From the NCBI GenBank assembly GCA_022376925.1, contig JAIOJX010000002.1, positions 130,830,831-130,894,830 on the forward strand: a stretch of DNA of 64,000 nt, in the 5' to 3' direction. A model generated the notes under the pieces. That model did not search any database, was not told where the DNA came from, and saw nothing but the letters and a program-made list of their open reading frames with translations. This document shows positions 11,943-23,548 of this stretch, in pieces; within the stretch, counting starts at the first letter, position 1, and each line of letters starts with the position of its first letter. Origin of the DNA: Tragulus kanchil. Its lineage: Eukaryota; Chordata; Mammalia; Artiodactyla; Tragulidae. A program made the translations under genes and the position numbers.

Positions 11943-13957
11943 TATCTATCTATATAAACATATAACTTATCTGGAAAGCAATATTAAGATAAAAAAACAA
12001 CTTCTAAAATACTAATAATTTTTATTACATCCCTTTGAGCTAGCTATTTCACTTTTAGTAATTTGTCCTAAGAAAATTATCCTTATTGTATCCAGAAAAT
12101 TGGCAACAAAGATGTTCATCATAGTTGTGTTTATAATGTTGAAGCACTGGAAACAAGCTAAAGGCGCAATGCTGAAGGTCTCAGATTTTGTCCTCTGCAC
12201 TTACTTACTCTTCCCAGGTGATGTCACTGATGGTTTTTAATTGTACTTTTACATATCAATTATCCCCCAATATAAATTCTATCCCCACTGTAACAAATTC
12301 AGACAGATATATTCAACTGTAATTAATATTCCCATTTGGATGTTGGCAGATGCCTAACTCAATGTATTCAAGCTGATGTCCCCGACCTCAATGAATTTGT
12401 CATTTTGCTTATTTTCAGTAATGGCATTATTCACCAAATTGCATGAGCTAATAATCTGGAATTTACCCCAGGTGCGTCTCTCTCTCTCACTGCCTCCCCC
12501 TCGTATCAGATCAGTCATTAAGCCCTGTTGACTCTACCTCCTCAATATGTGTCTAGCCTTCCGGATCTGTAAGAGGTGGTTTACAGATGTCTATGGCACT
12601 CTGGCCTTTCTTGTATCAGCATAATAGGGAACTGCTATCTTATTCTCCCACCACCTGCCTGAGTCACTACTCAATCCATGGCTTTTGGGGAGCTGCCTGT
12701 TTTATTCTATCCTGGCAATAGGTCTGGCTTTTCCTTCCCTATCTTCCACCATTATCACATCAGAAAAATTTAACTATGGTTGCCTTAATCCAGAGTATCA
12801 GAATATGATAAAAAGTCCAGCCAGAATCTGAAGTTCCAGTTTTATTTCAGAACTGGCTAGGTTGAAGTCCCCCCCGAACTCATGAGGCACTAGTGTGTCC
12901 ATGAGCCAGCACTCTAGGCGAAAGAGCCAGTGCTCTGCAATGAGGCCACTGCGATGGGAGGCCCACACAGGCCAGAGAATAAAGACAGATGAGAATAAAT
13001 AAATAAAACATCAATAAAAGAGGCCAAAATTAAATATCTATCTATATAAACATATAACTTATCTGGAAAGCAATATTAAGATAAAAAAACAACTTCTAAA
13101 ATACTAATAATTTTTATTACATCCCTTTGAGCTAGCTATTTCACTTTTAGTAATTTGTCCTAAGAAAATTATCCTTATTGTATCCAGAAAATTGGCAACA
13201 AAGATGTTCATCATAGTTGTGTTTATAATGTTGAAGCACTGGAAACAAGCTAAAGGCGCAATGCTGAAGGTCTCAGATTTTGTCCTCTGCACTTACTTAC
13301 TCTTCCCAGGTGATGTCACTGATGGTTTTTAATTGTACTTTTACATATCAATTATCCCCCAATATAAATTCTATCCCCACTGTAACAAATTCAGACAGAT
13401 ATATTCAACTGTAATTAATATTCCCATTTGGATGTTGGCAGATGCCTAACTCAATGTATTCAAGCTGATGTCCCCGACCTCAATGAATTTGTCATTTTGC
13501 TTATTTTCAGTAATGGCATTATTCACCAAATTGCATGAGCTAATAATCTGGAATTTACCCCAGGTGCGTCTCTCTCTCTCACTGCCTCCCCCTCGTATCA
13601 GATCAGTCATTAAGCCCTGTTGACTCTACCTCCTCAATATGTGTCTAGCCTTCCGGATCTGTAAGAGGTGGTTTACAGATGTCTATGGCACTCTGGCCTT
13701 TCTTGTATCAGCATAATAGGGAACTGCTATCTTATTCTCCCACCACCTGCCTGAGTCACTACTCAATCCATGGCTTTTGGGGAGCTGCCTGTTTTATTCT
13801 ATCCTGGCAATAGGTCTGGCTTTTCCTTCCCTATCTTCCACCATTATCACATCAGAAAAATTTAACTATGGTTGCCTTAATCCAGAGTATCAGAATATGA
13901 TAAAAAGTCCAGCCAGAATCTGAAGTTCCAGTTTTATTTCAGAACTGGCTAGGTTGA
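11788..13957. repeat. Tandem duplication 5 (offset about 1,092 bp)
   Basis: 11788-12859 recurs at 12886-13957. The first about 50 bp of the second copy carry several small deletions in SINE sequence near the join; beyond that the copies match closely. Confidence 0.92.
12886..13033 (+). mobile_element. Partial copy of the 11681-11942 SINE (duplication 5)
   Basis: 3' half only. The first about 50 bp carry small deletions next to the join, then it follows the first copy exactly. Confidence 0.88.
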
Positions 13958-14008
13958 ATCTGCTATGCTAATCCCACCCTGACCAAGCAAAATGAAACTG
14001 AAACATAC

Positions 14009-14153
14009 CATTCATCCACTCCTCTGACTTGACGCTGAACTCATAGGCTGTCACCCACAGCTGTTCATAAGGTACTTTGTTGGTCATCACAGTTTGCAGG
14101 AGAGGGAAGGTACTCTTCCCCTTTTCCAACAGCTCCTCCTCCTTATTGATCAA
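14009..14153 (-). CDS. DNAH7: DNAH7-like exon 11 of window (145 nt)
   Basis: Acceptor gccctgcag before TTGATCAA and donor GTATGTTT after ATGAATG. Phase 0 start, 48 codons plus one base. It encodes LINKEEELLEKGKSTFPLLQ, then TVMTNKVPYEQLWVTAYEFS and VKSEEWMN. The VPYEQLW and SEEWMNG words are conserved at the entry to the linker (DHC_N2) region. A complete second copy lies at 15180-15324. This is the most 3' exon in the window; the next should lie beyond its left edge. Confidence 0.92.
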
Positions 14154-14519
14154 CTGCAGGGCAAAAGGGATGCTGTTTATTGGGCAGGTGGTTCTCCTGA
14201 ACCCTAGAAGCTACCATAGCAAATTCCTCAGTGCTTTAAGAACCATGTTGAGGAAGATGCATGTTCATTTGGAGAGTAAGATTGGAAAATAAGGTATGAA
14301 CTCAAGCAAGAAGGTCTCCCTGCTGCCTCCGAGGGTCATGGCACCTGAGATTAATTTGCCACTTGCTCCATCATATTTGTTCCCACTGTGACACATCCAT
14401 ATCCCCATATCACAATTTTCATATGTACTTTAATTGTTAACATAATGTTAACTTCTTGTGCTGAATTGCCTCAAAGCTAAGAATTTTAATGATTAAAGAA
14501 TGTATTACCATAGAAAACT

Positions 14520-14680
14520 TCAGGGCAAGTTACTTAGCTTCTCCAAGATGTAGTTTTACCATTCTAAACAGAGGTAAATGAATATTTAGTACCTACCCCA
14601 AAGATATTATTATGGATATTAAATGATATAACACATATGAAGTCCTTAGCACATTGTGTACATGTAACGTCCTTGATATA
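14520..14680 (+). mobile_element. MIR SINE (copy at about 15691-15851)
   Basis: ggcaagttacttagcttctc, then attattatggatattaaatg and the agtccttagcaca tail follow the MIR core. It lies in the intron downstream of exon 10. Confidence 0.7.
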
Positions 14681-14908
14681 TGTCAGCAATTATTCCCTTA
14701 TATTAATAATTACTTGTGTACTCAATGACTAACAAGAAAGTGGATATAATGTAGGGGTATGGGAAAAGGTAGTTGAAAGTACTAGAGAAAGAACTGATCA
14801 GTTGGTCAACTAACACTATCACGACAGGTGATGACAGGAAAACACAAAACTAAGGACCAGAACCAACAAAGCAACACAGTCAAAAGTCCCCATCCCAAGA
14901 CCCCAAAC

Positions 14909-14930
14909 CTCAAATTCCACCAGTGCTTGA
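14909..14930 (-). pseudogene. 22-nt remnant of exon 10 with its donor
   Basis: Copy of the 3' end of exon 10 and the GTTTGG donor, at the end of the first unit of tandem copy 6. The sequence switches abruptly at 14931 to the start of the second unit. No acceptor, so not an exon. Confidence 0.75.
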
Positions 14931-15179
14931 GCCCTATCAATCCATGGCTTTTGGGAGCTGCCTTTTATTCTATCCTGGCAATAGGTCTGGCTTTTCCTTC
15001 CCTATCTTCCACCATTATCACATCAGAAAAATTTAACTATGGTTGCCTTAATCCAGAGTATCAGAATATGATAAAAAGTCCAGCCAGAATCTGAAGTTCC
15101 AGTTTTATTTCAGAACTGGCTAGGTTGAATCTGCTATGCTAATCCCACCCTGACCAAGCAAAATGAAACTGAAACATAC

Positions 15180-15324
15180 CATTCATCCACTCCTCTGACT
15201 TGACGCTGAACTCATAGGCTGTCACCCACAGCTGTTCATAAGGTACTTTGTTGGTCATCACAGTTTGCAGGAGAGGGAAGGTACTCTTCCCCTTTTCCAA
15301 CAGCTCCTCCTCCTTATTGATCAA
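15180..15324 (-). pseudogene. Complete second copy of exon 11 (tandem copy)
   Basis: Identical 145-nt exon with both splice sites, offset 1,171 bp. Which copy is genuine cannot be told from the sequence. Using both would shift the frame because 145 is not a multiple of three. Confidence 0.8.
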
Positions 15325-16079
15325 CTGCAGGGCAAAAGGGATGCTGTTTATTGGGCAGGTGGTTCTCCTGAACCCTAGAAGCTACCATAGCAAATTCCTC
15401 AGTGCTTTAAGAACCATGTTGAGGAAGATGCATGTTCATTTGGAGAGTAAGATTGGAAAATAAGGTATGAACTCAAGCAAGAAGGTCTCCCTGCTGCCTC
15501 CGAGGGTCATGGCACCTGAGATTAATTTGCCACTTGCTCCATCATATTTGTTCCCACTGTGACACATCCATATCCCCATATCACAATTTTCATATGTACT
15601 TTAATTGTTAACATAATGTTAACTTCTTGTGCTGAATTGCCTCAAAGCTAAGAATTTTAATGATTAAAGAATGTATTACCATAGAAAACTTCAGGGCAAG
15701 TTACTTAGCTTCTCCAAGATGTAGTTTTACCATTCTAAACAGAGGTAAATGAATATTTAGTACCTACCCCAAAGATATTATTATGGATATTAAATGATAT
15801 AACACATATGAAGTCCTTAGCACATTGTGTACATGTAACGTCCTTGATATATGTCAGCAATTATTCCCTTATATTAATAATTACTTGTGTACTCAATGAC
15901 TAACAAGAAAGTGGATATAATGTAGGGGTATGGGAAAAGGTAGTTGAAAGTACTAGAGAAAGAACTGATCAGTTGGTCAACTAACACTATCACGACAGGT
16001 GATGACAGGAAAACACAAAACTAAGGACCAGAACCAACAAAGCAACACAGTCAAAAGTCCCCATCCCAAGACCCCAAAC

Positions 16080-16233
16080 CTCAAATTCCACCAGTGCTTG
16101 ATCTAGATTCTTTGAAAGGTCATTAAGCTTTTCAACATTATTCTTCATTTCTTCTGCAGTCATTACTTCACGTTTCCTAAAACTTTCCAGTTCCTTGCTG
16201 TAGCCCTCAAGTTTTGCTTCAAATTCTGAGCAT
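16080..16233 (-). CDS. DNAH7: DNAH7-like exon 10 of window (154 nt)
   Basis: Acceptor ttattttcag before ATGCTCAG. One base completes arginine, then 51 codons ending in phase 0. It encodes CSEFEAKLEGYSKELESFRK, then REVMTAEEMKNNVEKLNDLS and KNLDQALVEFE, a charged, probably coiled-coil stretch. The donor is GTTTGG, a poor match to GTRAGT. It is chosen because the frame then joins exactly to LINKEEELL of exon 11. The last 22 coding bases recur at 14909-14930. Confidence 0.85.
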
Positions 16234-16483
16234 CTGAAAATAAAGACAGCCTAATCACATTTGGACTTTGCATTTATCAGCTCTGCTCATCCATATTCAA
16301 GCCTGGGGAGAATGTGATCTTTGGATGTAATATACGCAAAACTTACAAATATATGTTATTATATATAATTTGTAATCCTACCTCCCAGTTGCTTGGAACC
16401 TATTGGTGGTTAGATATTCCAGATGTTTCTCACATAGGTAAATGCACATGAAATATATGAAAATATATATGCTATACAGTATA

Positions 16484-16695
16484 TGTTGTTGTTTAGTTGT
16501 TAAGTCCTGTGTGACTCTTGTGAACTCATGGACTGTAGCCTGCCAGGCCTCTCTTGTCTATGAGATTTCCCAGGCAAGAATACTGGAGTAGGCTGCCATT
16601 TCCTACTCCAGGAGATCTTCCTGACCCAGGGATCAAATCTGTGTCTCCTGCATTGGCAGGTGAATTCTTAACCACTGAGTCACCAGGGAAGCCCT
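16484..16695 (-). mobile_element. Bov-tA SINE
   Basis: Antisense: tRNA-derived head gcttccctggtgactcagtg (sense), then the BovA body with gggaaatctcatagacaag and ctacagtccatgagttcac. Ends at the ttgttgtttagttgttaagt side. Typical ruminant element derived in part from BovB. Confidence 0.92.
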
Positions 16696-17134
16696 AATAT
16701 AATAGATATATGTATAAAATTCACATATATATATTATTTATTTATTTATGTATCCATTAGCTATTTTTTATTAAATGCCTAATTCCAACAAGTGCTCTAG
16801 GCATCAGGAATATATTTGTGAAGTACCCCAGTAAGTTCTCCAGCCTTATGGAGCTTATATGTTAGTTTGGGGAAACCTAGACAGTAAACATACATGAATG
16901 GATAAATGAATGGATGGACAGATGGAGGGATACATAAATCCATACATAGATAAAAGTGAAATAAGATATTTCTGATAGTAATAAATGCTCTGAAGAAATC
17001 AGAGCGGAGTGCCTAGTGGACAGAAGTGGAGAGTTACTTTAGCTAGAGTATCAGGGAAGACTTTTCCAGAGATTTATCTACTTCATCCATATCATCAACA
17101 AAGCATTTCTCATTTACTTTTCCCCTTTCCTAAG

Positions 17135-17350
17135 AGGTAGATGAGCACAGTATTAAGTGGATAGGTTCTAGAGCTGAACTGGGTAGTTCAAGTCCCTACA
17201 TTGCAACATTAGTAGCTATGTGACCTTGGTCAGGTCCTTTAAACTCTGTATGCCTCAGATAAAACAGGGATGGATAAAGTACCTACACTCCAGTATTCAA
17301 TAAGCTAACATATACAAAATGCTCAAAACTGAGTCTGGTACATAATAATC
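17135..17350 (+). mobile_element. MIR SINE
   Basis: Core tagctatgtgaccttggtca, then tgcctcagat and the agtctggtacataataatca tail match MIR. Surrounding intron shows nothing else. Confidence 0.8.
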
Positions 17351-19450
17351 ACTATAAAAGCATTCAGTCTCATTCACTAGAATTTCAACTCTACCAGTGC
17401 AATTTTAAGCTCCATAATTCCTTATTGTATCTCTAGCACTTGGAAGAAGCATCTGGCATAATACCATCTATATTCATTGAATGAATAAGGGTAATTTTCC
17501 ATTGAGAACAACAATAGTAACACTGTAAATCTGGCTATTATCTTAAAAATACTTAATTCTGTTATGGCAGTTTTGATGTTCTTTTTTCCTCAAAAATACT
17601 TTAAGAGAATTAACTTTCCATGTCCCTTCTGTTCTCTGTATCCTCGGAGAAGAGGAATGGATGCAGAAGCCCAAGAGGAGAGAAGGCAAGGTGGCCACTG
17701 CCTCGCATCCAAAGTTTTAAAAATTCAGAGACAGAAAACATACGTGCTATGAGATACAGACTGCCTCTTCTCAGGTTTTGGTTTTGTTTTGTAATAATCT
17801 GTGATTTTAGACTCTGCTAGGTATTACTTTCAGAGAATATCCTTACTAGGAAAAAGTCTCATTCATTCACTCACTCATTCGTTCATTTATCAAAAGAGTG
17901 AGCGCCTGATCTCTGCAAAGCCCTATGCTCTCCCTGGATCACCGAACACAATCCAGGTTGCCTCTAAGCCCATGGAACCTACCACTGAGTGGGAAAAAAT
18001 GGGAGGAAAGCTGATTGTCCTGCTGTCCACACAACCATGAGCTGCTGAGAACCTTTCCACATTGTTAGGAATCTTTTTGAGGCTCCAAATACAGACTTAT
18101 ACACAAAAACAAATCTCTGATAGAAGTAGTTTTGAATTCTTCCCAGAAATAGTATATAAGCTCAGTGATTATTATAAAATGTTATTGTTACCTATGGCTT
18201 TAAATTTCTTTTTAAAAAATTTTATTGGAATACAGTTGATTTACTACATTGGTCTCAGTTATATAACATAGTGATTTCATATCTTTACAGATTATACACT
18301 ATACAAAGTTATTATAAAATATTGACTTAATTCCCTGTGCTGTGCATTACATCCCAGTAACATGTAACATACTTTTTATAACTGACAGTTTGTATTGTTG
18401 TAAATTTTTATAGTTGCTTAGCACATTACAGTTTCTAAAGTGCTCTCATATCATAATATATACATATATAAAAGTACGTCACTAGTAAATAGCAGACACT
18501 CGGTAAACTGAGTTAAGTAAGTTGAGTTCTACCTGACATTTATGGGAGCATATTGCAAGAATTTTAAAATGTTGGATTGGTTGGAATTCTGGCCAGGAAC
18601 AGGATTTACTCTGATGTTCAAAGAAAGAGACTTTACAACATCACAGTATTGTAAAGTAATTATCCTTCAACAAAAATAAAGTAATTAATTGACAAAAAGA
18701 GACTTTACTGAAGGAACTTCTTACAAAGGTGAGATGTGAGTAGGGTTAAGGAACAAAGAGGAGAGAGTGAAGAACTCAGAGACTAGCTTCAGAGGGAAAT
18801 CACTATGATCCCTATGTCTGAGGGGAAAATGAGAATTGGAACCATGGAGAACAAATGGTCATATAGGAGGGATATAGGTACTGGCCAGAGCCCCAGGACC
18901 AAGCAGGGAGGAAGAGGAGAAGCAGCCTAGCAGTCACTCTCCGACTTCCTCAGGGCTTTCCACTGGCTTTGCCTGTCTGGATCTAACACACCCAGAGCTG
19001 GAGGCTTTAGACTGCAGGAATCAGCCAAGTAGCATGAAGTAGACAGAGGAAGGTGGAGAAGAAATTGGAGAGAAGATGGGGATAGGAAATGGAAATTAGC
19101 ACCGAAGCAGAACAACAACAACAAAAAACTACTATGGTCTGAGAAAATAAGGCAAGGTCTCCTAGAGAGGGAATGGGATTATTTTTACAAATGATGAATA
19201 ATAAATGAGTATTGCTAAGCCCTCCTCAGAGGTTTTCTCAGGATTTATGCAAAAATGATGGACAGGAAGTTTAAGAGTTCACTAAGGAGAGGGCTGAAGC
19301 CAGGGTTGCAGGTGCAACCCTAGAGCTGCTTCTCTGCTGAGCTCTGTAGTTGAGAGCTTAGATGCCGGGTGATGGGTCAAGCTAGAATTGCCCCTCCAAG
19401 AAGTCTGGCATGCTCCTCTTATCATAAATGACACTTGCTCCCATTTCCTC
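17351..19450. other. Intron 10 sequence with one old L1 tail, no exon seen
   Basis: Contains short chance ORFs (for example at 17564-17752) and an antisense L1 3'-UTR piece at about 18212-18440 (ttttattggaatacagttga, ttccctgtgctgtgcattac). No splice-bounded reading frame matches dynein here, and the frame runs directly from exon 9 to exon 10 without it. Confidence 0.6.
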
Positions 19451-19461
19451 CAGAGCATCTT

Positions 19462-19585
19462 TTTTTTTTTTTAATTATTTTTATTTTTTACATGTATGTT
19501 CCCAGATCATTCATATGCATATCCCTGGACCCTCCTCCCACCCAGTTCCCCCCCCCATCCCTCCAGACCATCGCCCCAAGTGGTT
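19462..19585 (-). mobile_element. Very short L1 3'-UTR insertion with 11-bp TSD
   Basis: Only about 124 bp of L1 3' UTR including its poly-A (poly-T here) and the G-rich tract seen as cccacccagttcccccccc. Flanked by cagagcatctt at 19451-19461 and 19586-19596. Extreme 5' truncation. Confidence 0.88.
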
Positions 19586-19754
19586 CAGAGCATCTTAACT
19601 TCAACAGTTACCATGAAAGGTCCTAGAGTAATGTTCTAGAAGTGTACTCACAAGTAATGGTTTAGAAATTAAGAAGCATTTTTCTCACTAAAGATGTCAT
19701 TGTTTAAAGTATGAAAGAAGCTGACTGCTCTTGAATGTCTGCCGTGTGCTGGAT

Positions 19755-19875
19755 ATGACTTAGGCACCACCTCCGATCATCTGATTTCATCTGACCTGAG
19801 ATTGGTTCTACTATCCCATGTGCCAGATGAGGCCACTGAGGCTCAAAAAGATGAAGAAATTTGATCCTGTTCATC
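19755..19875 (-). mobile_element. MIR SINE fragment
   Basis: ccagatgaggccactgaggc and aagatgaagaaatttgatcc match antisense MIR. Confidence 0.65.
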
Positions 19876-19883
19876 TAATTTCT

Positions 19884-22173
19884 AAAATGGTTCTGCATCT
19901 TGGTGAGCCATCAAAACTCAGCTCCAAGGGGGAAGCTACGTTTAAGGGGTGACATGGCTTTATCCTTAAGTGCAAATACCCATTCTGTGTGAAAATTATT
20001 GTTTTTATCTGCCCTTTTAGTAGTAAAGACTACAGAATCTACGCAAAAGTAGGAAGTCAAGAGATACCTGGAGTAGCAGGCAAGTTAAGCCTTGAAGCAG
20101 AGCAATGGCTAACAGAGTCTTGCCAAGAGAACATGCCGGTCATAGCAAATACACAAGAAATGACTCTACACATGGACATAGCCAGATGGTCAATACCAAA
20201 GTCAGAGTGATAATATTTTTTACAGCCAAAGATAGAGAAGCTCTATACAGTCAGCCAAAAAAAAAAAAAAAAACCAGGAGTTGACTATGGCTCAGATCAT
20301 GAACTCATTGCAAAATTCAGACTTAAACTGAAGAAAGTAGGAACACCACTCGGCCATTCAGGTATGATCTAAATAAAATCCTTTATGATTATACAGTGGA
20401 AGTGACACAGAGATTCAAGGGATCAGATCTGATAGAGTGCATGAGGAAGTATGGACAGAGGTTCATAACACTGAACAGGGGAAGCAGTGATCAAAATAAT
20501 CCCCAAGAAAAAGAAATCCAAAAAGGCAAATGGTTGTCTGAGGAGGCCTTAGAAATAGCTGAGAAAAGAGGAGAGGTGAAGGACAAAGGAGAAAAGGAAA
20601 GATTTACCCATCTGAAGGCAGAGTTCCAGAGAACTGCAAAGATAGATAAGAAAGCCTTCCTAAGTGAACAATGCAAAGAAATAGAGGAAAACAACAGAAT
20701 AGGAAAGGCTAGAGATCTCTTTAGGAAAATCAGAGATGCCAAGGGAACATTTCATGCAAAGATAGGCACAATAAAGGACAGAAACATATGGACCTAACAG
20801 AAGGAGAAGATATTAAGAAGAGGTGAATACACAGAAAAACTATACAAAAAGATCTTAATGACCCAGATAACCATGATGCTGTGACCACTCAACTAGAGCC
20901 CGACACCCTGGAGTGTGAAGTCAAGTGGGCCTTAGGAAGCATCACTACCAACAAAGCTAGTGGAGGTGATGGAAGTCTAGCTGAGCTTTAATTTCAAAGT
21001 CCTACACTCATTAAGCTAAAAAATGGTTCTGCCATCTTGGTGAGCCATCAAAACTCAGCTCCAAGGGGGAAGCTACGTTTAAGGGGTGACATGGCTTTAT
21101 CCTTAAGTGCAAATACCCATTCTGTGTGAAAATTATTGTTTTTATCTGCCCTTTTAGTAGTAAAGACTACAGAATCTACGCAAAAGTAGGAAGTCAAGAG
21201 ATACCTGGAGTAGCAGGCAAGTTAAGCCTTGAAGCAGAGCAATGGCTAACAGAGTCTTGCCAAGAGAACATGCCGGTCATAGCAAATACACAAGAAATGA
21301 CTCTACACATGGACATAGCCAGATGGTCAATACCAAAGTCAGAGTGATAATATTTTTTACAGCCAAAGATAGAGAAGCTCTATACAGTCAGCCAAAAAAA
21401 AAAAAAAAAACCAGGAGTTGACTATGGCTCAGATCATGAACTCATTGCAAAATTCAGACTTAAACTGAAGAAAGTAGGAACACCACTCGGCCATTCAGGT
21501 ATGATCTAAATAAAATCCTTTATGATTATACAGTGGAAGTGACACAGAGATTCAAGGGATCAGATCTGATAGAGTGCATGAGGAAGTATGGACAGAGGTT
21601 CATAACACTGAACAGGGGAAGCAGTGATCAAAATAATCCCCAAGAAAAAGAAATCCAAAAAGGCAAATGGTTGTCTGAGGAGGCCTTAGAAATAGCTGAG
21701 AAAAGAGGAGAGGTGAAGGACAAAGGAGAAAAGGAAAGATTTACCCATCTGAAGGCAGAGTTCCAGAGAACTGCAAAGATAGATAAGAAAGCCTTCCTAA
21801 GTGAACAATGCAAAGAAATAGAGGAAAACAACAGAATAGGAAAGGCTAGAGATCTCTTTAGGAAAATCAGAGATGCCAAGGGAACATTTCATGCAAAGAT
21901 AGGCACAATAAAGGACAGAAACATATGGACCTAACAGAAGGAGAAGATATTAAGAAGAGGTGAATACACAGAAAAACTATACAAAAAGATCTTAATGACC
22001 CAGATAACCATGATGCTGTGACCACTCAACTAGAGCCCGACACCCTGGAGTGTGAAGTCAAGTGGGCCTTAGGAAGCATCACTACCAACAAAGCTAGTGG
22101 AGGTGATGGAAGTCTAGCTGAGCTATTTCAAATCCTAAAAGATGATGCTATTATAGTCCTACACTCATTAAGC
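19884..22173. repeat. Tandem duplication 7 (offset about 1,137 bp)
   Basis: 19884-21019 recurs at 21021-22173. Copy 1 lacks about 30 bp near its end (after tagctgagctt, 20988) that copy 2 retains. Contents are BovB LINE. Confidence 0.92.
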
Positions 22174-23548
22174 TAGCAAATTCGGAAAACTCAGCAATGG
22201 CCACAGGATTGGAAAAGGTCAGTTTTCATTTCAATCTTAAAGAAGGGCAATGAGTGTTCAAAGAAGGGCACAGAATGTTCAAAGTACCACACAATCATAC
22301 TCATTTCACATGGCAGAAAAGTAACGCTCAAAATCCTTCAAGTATAGGCTTCAACAGTATGTGAACTGAGAACTTCCAGATATATAAGCTGAACTTAGAA
22401 AAGGTAGAGGAACCAGAAATTAAATTGCCAACATCTGCTGGATCATAGAAAAAAACCAAAAGAATTCCAGAAAAATATGTACTTCTGTTTCACTGACAAT
22501 GTGAAATCCTTTCCCTGTGTGGATCACAACAAATCGGAAAATTCTTAAAGAGATGGGAATATCAGACCATCTTACCTGCCTCTTGTGAAACCCATATGCA
22601 GGTCAAGAAGCAACAGTTAGAATTGGACATGGAACAACCGACTGGTTCCAAAATGGGAAAGGAGTGTGTCAAGGCTGTATATTGTCACCCTGCTTATTTA
22701 ATTCATATGCAGAGTACATCATGTGAAATGCTGGCCTGGAGGAACACAAGCTGGAATCAAGATTATCAGCAGAAATGTCAACAACCTCAGGTACACAGAT
22801 GATACCACCTAAGTGCAGAAAGTGAAGAGGAACTAAAGAGCCTATTGATGAATGTGAAAGAGGAGAGTGAAAAAGTTGGTTCAAAACTCAACATTCAATA
22901 ATTGAAGATCATGGCATCTGGTCCCATCACTTCATGGCAAATAGATGGGGAAACAATGTAAACACTCTCTTGGGCTCTAAAATCACTGTGGATGGTGACT
23001 GCAGCCATAAAATTAAAAGACCCCTGCTCCTTGGAAGAAAAGCTATAACAAACCTAGATAGTGTATTCAAAAGCAGAGACATGACTTTGCCGACAAAGCT
23101 CCATATAGCCCAAGCTATAGCTTTTCCAGTAGTCAAGTATGGATGTGAGAGTTCGGCCATAAAGAAGGCTGAGCACTGAATAATTGATGCCTTTGAGCTG
23201 TTGTTTTGGAGAAGACTCTTGAGAATCCCTTGCACTTCAAGGAGATCAAACCAGTCAATAATAAAGGAAATCAACCCTGAATATTCACTGGAAGGAATGA
23301 TGCTGAAGCTGAAGTTCCAACACTTGGGCCACCTATGTAAAGAGCTGACCCACTGGAAAAGACTCTGATGCTGGAAAAAACAGAAAGCAAAAGGAGAAAG
23401 AGACAACAGAGGATGAGACGGTTTGATGGTATCACTGAGTCAATGGACCTGAGTTTGTGCAAGCTTGAGGGGATGGTGAAGGACACAGAAGCCTGGCATG
23501 CTGCAATCCATGACATCGTCAAGAGTCGGACACGAATGAGTGACTAAA
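20015..23548 (+). mobile_element. BovB (RTE-type) LINE, decayed, with internal duplication
   Basis: BovB text runs from the late endonuclease region (aagtaggaagtcaagagata, ctctacacatggacatagcc) through the RT region (gtcaaggctgtatattgtca at 22667 onward; a degenerate tacacagatgataccacc for the RT YxDD-like site) to the 3' end at aagagtcggacacgaatgag (about 23521-23540). Stops and small deletions are frequent. Duplication 7 adds about 1.1 kb, and duplication 8 repeats the 3' end at 23699-24698. BovB spread to ruminants by horizontal transfer, with ticks and squamates implicated. Confidence 0.95.

Larger units (their letters stand above)
13754..16101. repeat. Tandem duplication 6 (offset about 1,171 bp), contains exon 11
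   Basis: 13754-14930 recurs at about 14936-16101. Near the join the second copy has shortened runs (ttttgggagctgcc against ttttggggagctgcc). It overlaps the end of unit 5, so 13754-13957 is present three times (12660-12859, 13754-13957, 14936-15128). The first unit ends inside exon 10. Confidence 0.92.

Noticed and set aside
22927..23406. 159-codon minus-strand ORF, one of the longest in the window (also at 24077-24556)
   Set aside because: It is the antisense of the BovB 3' region, and its copy arises from duplication 8.
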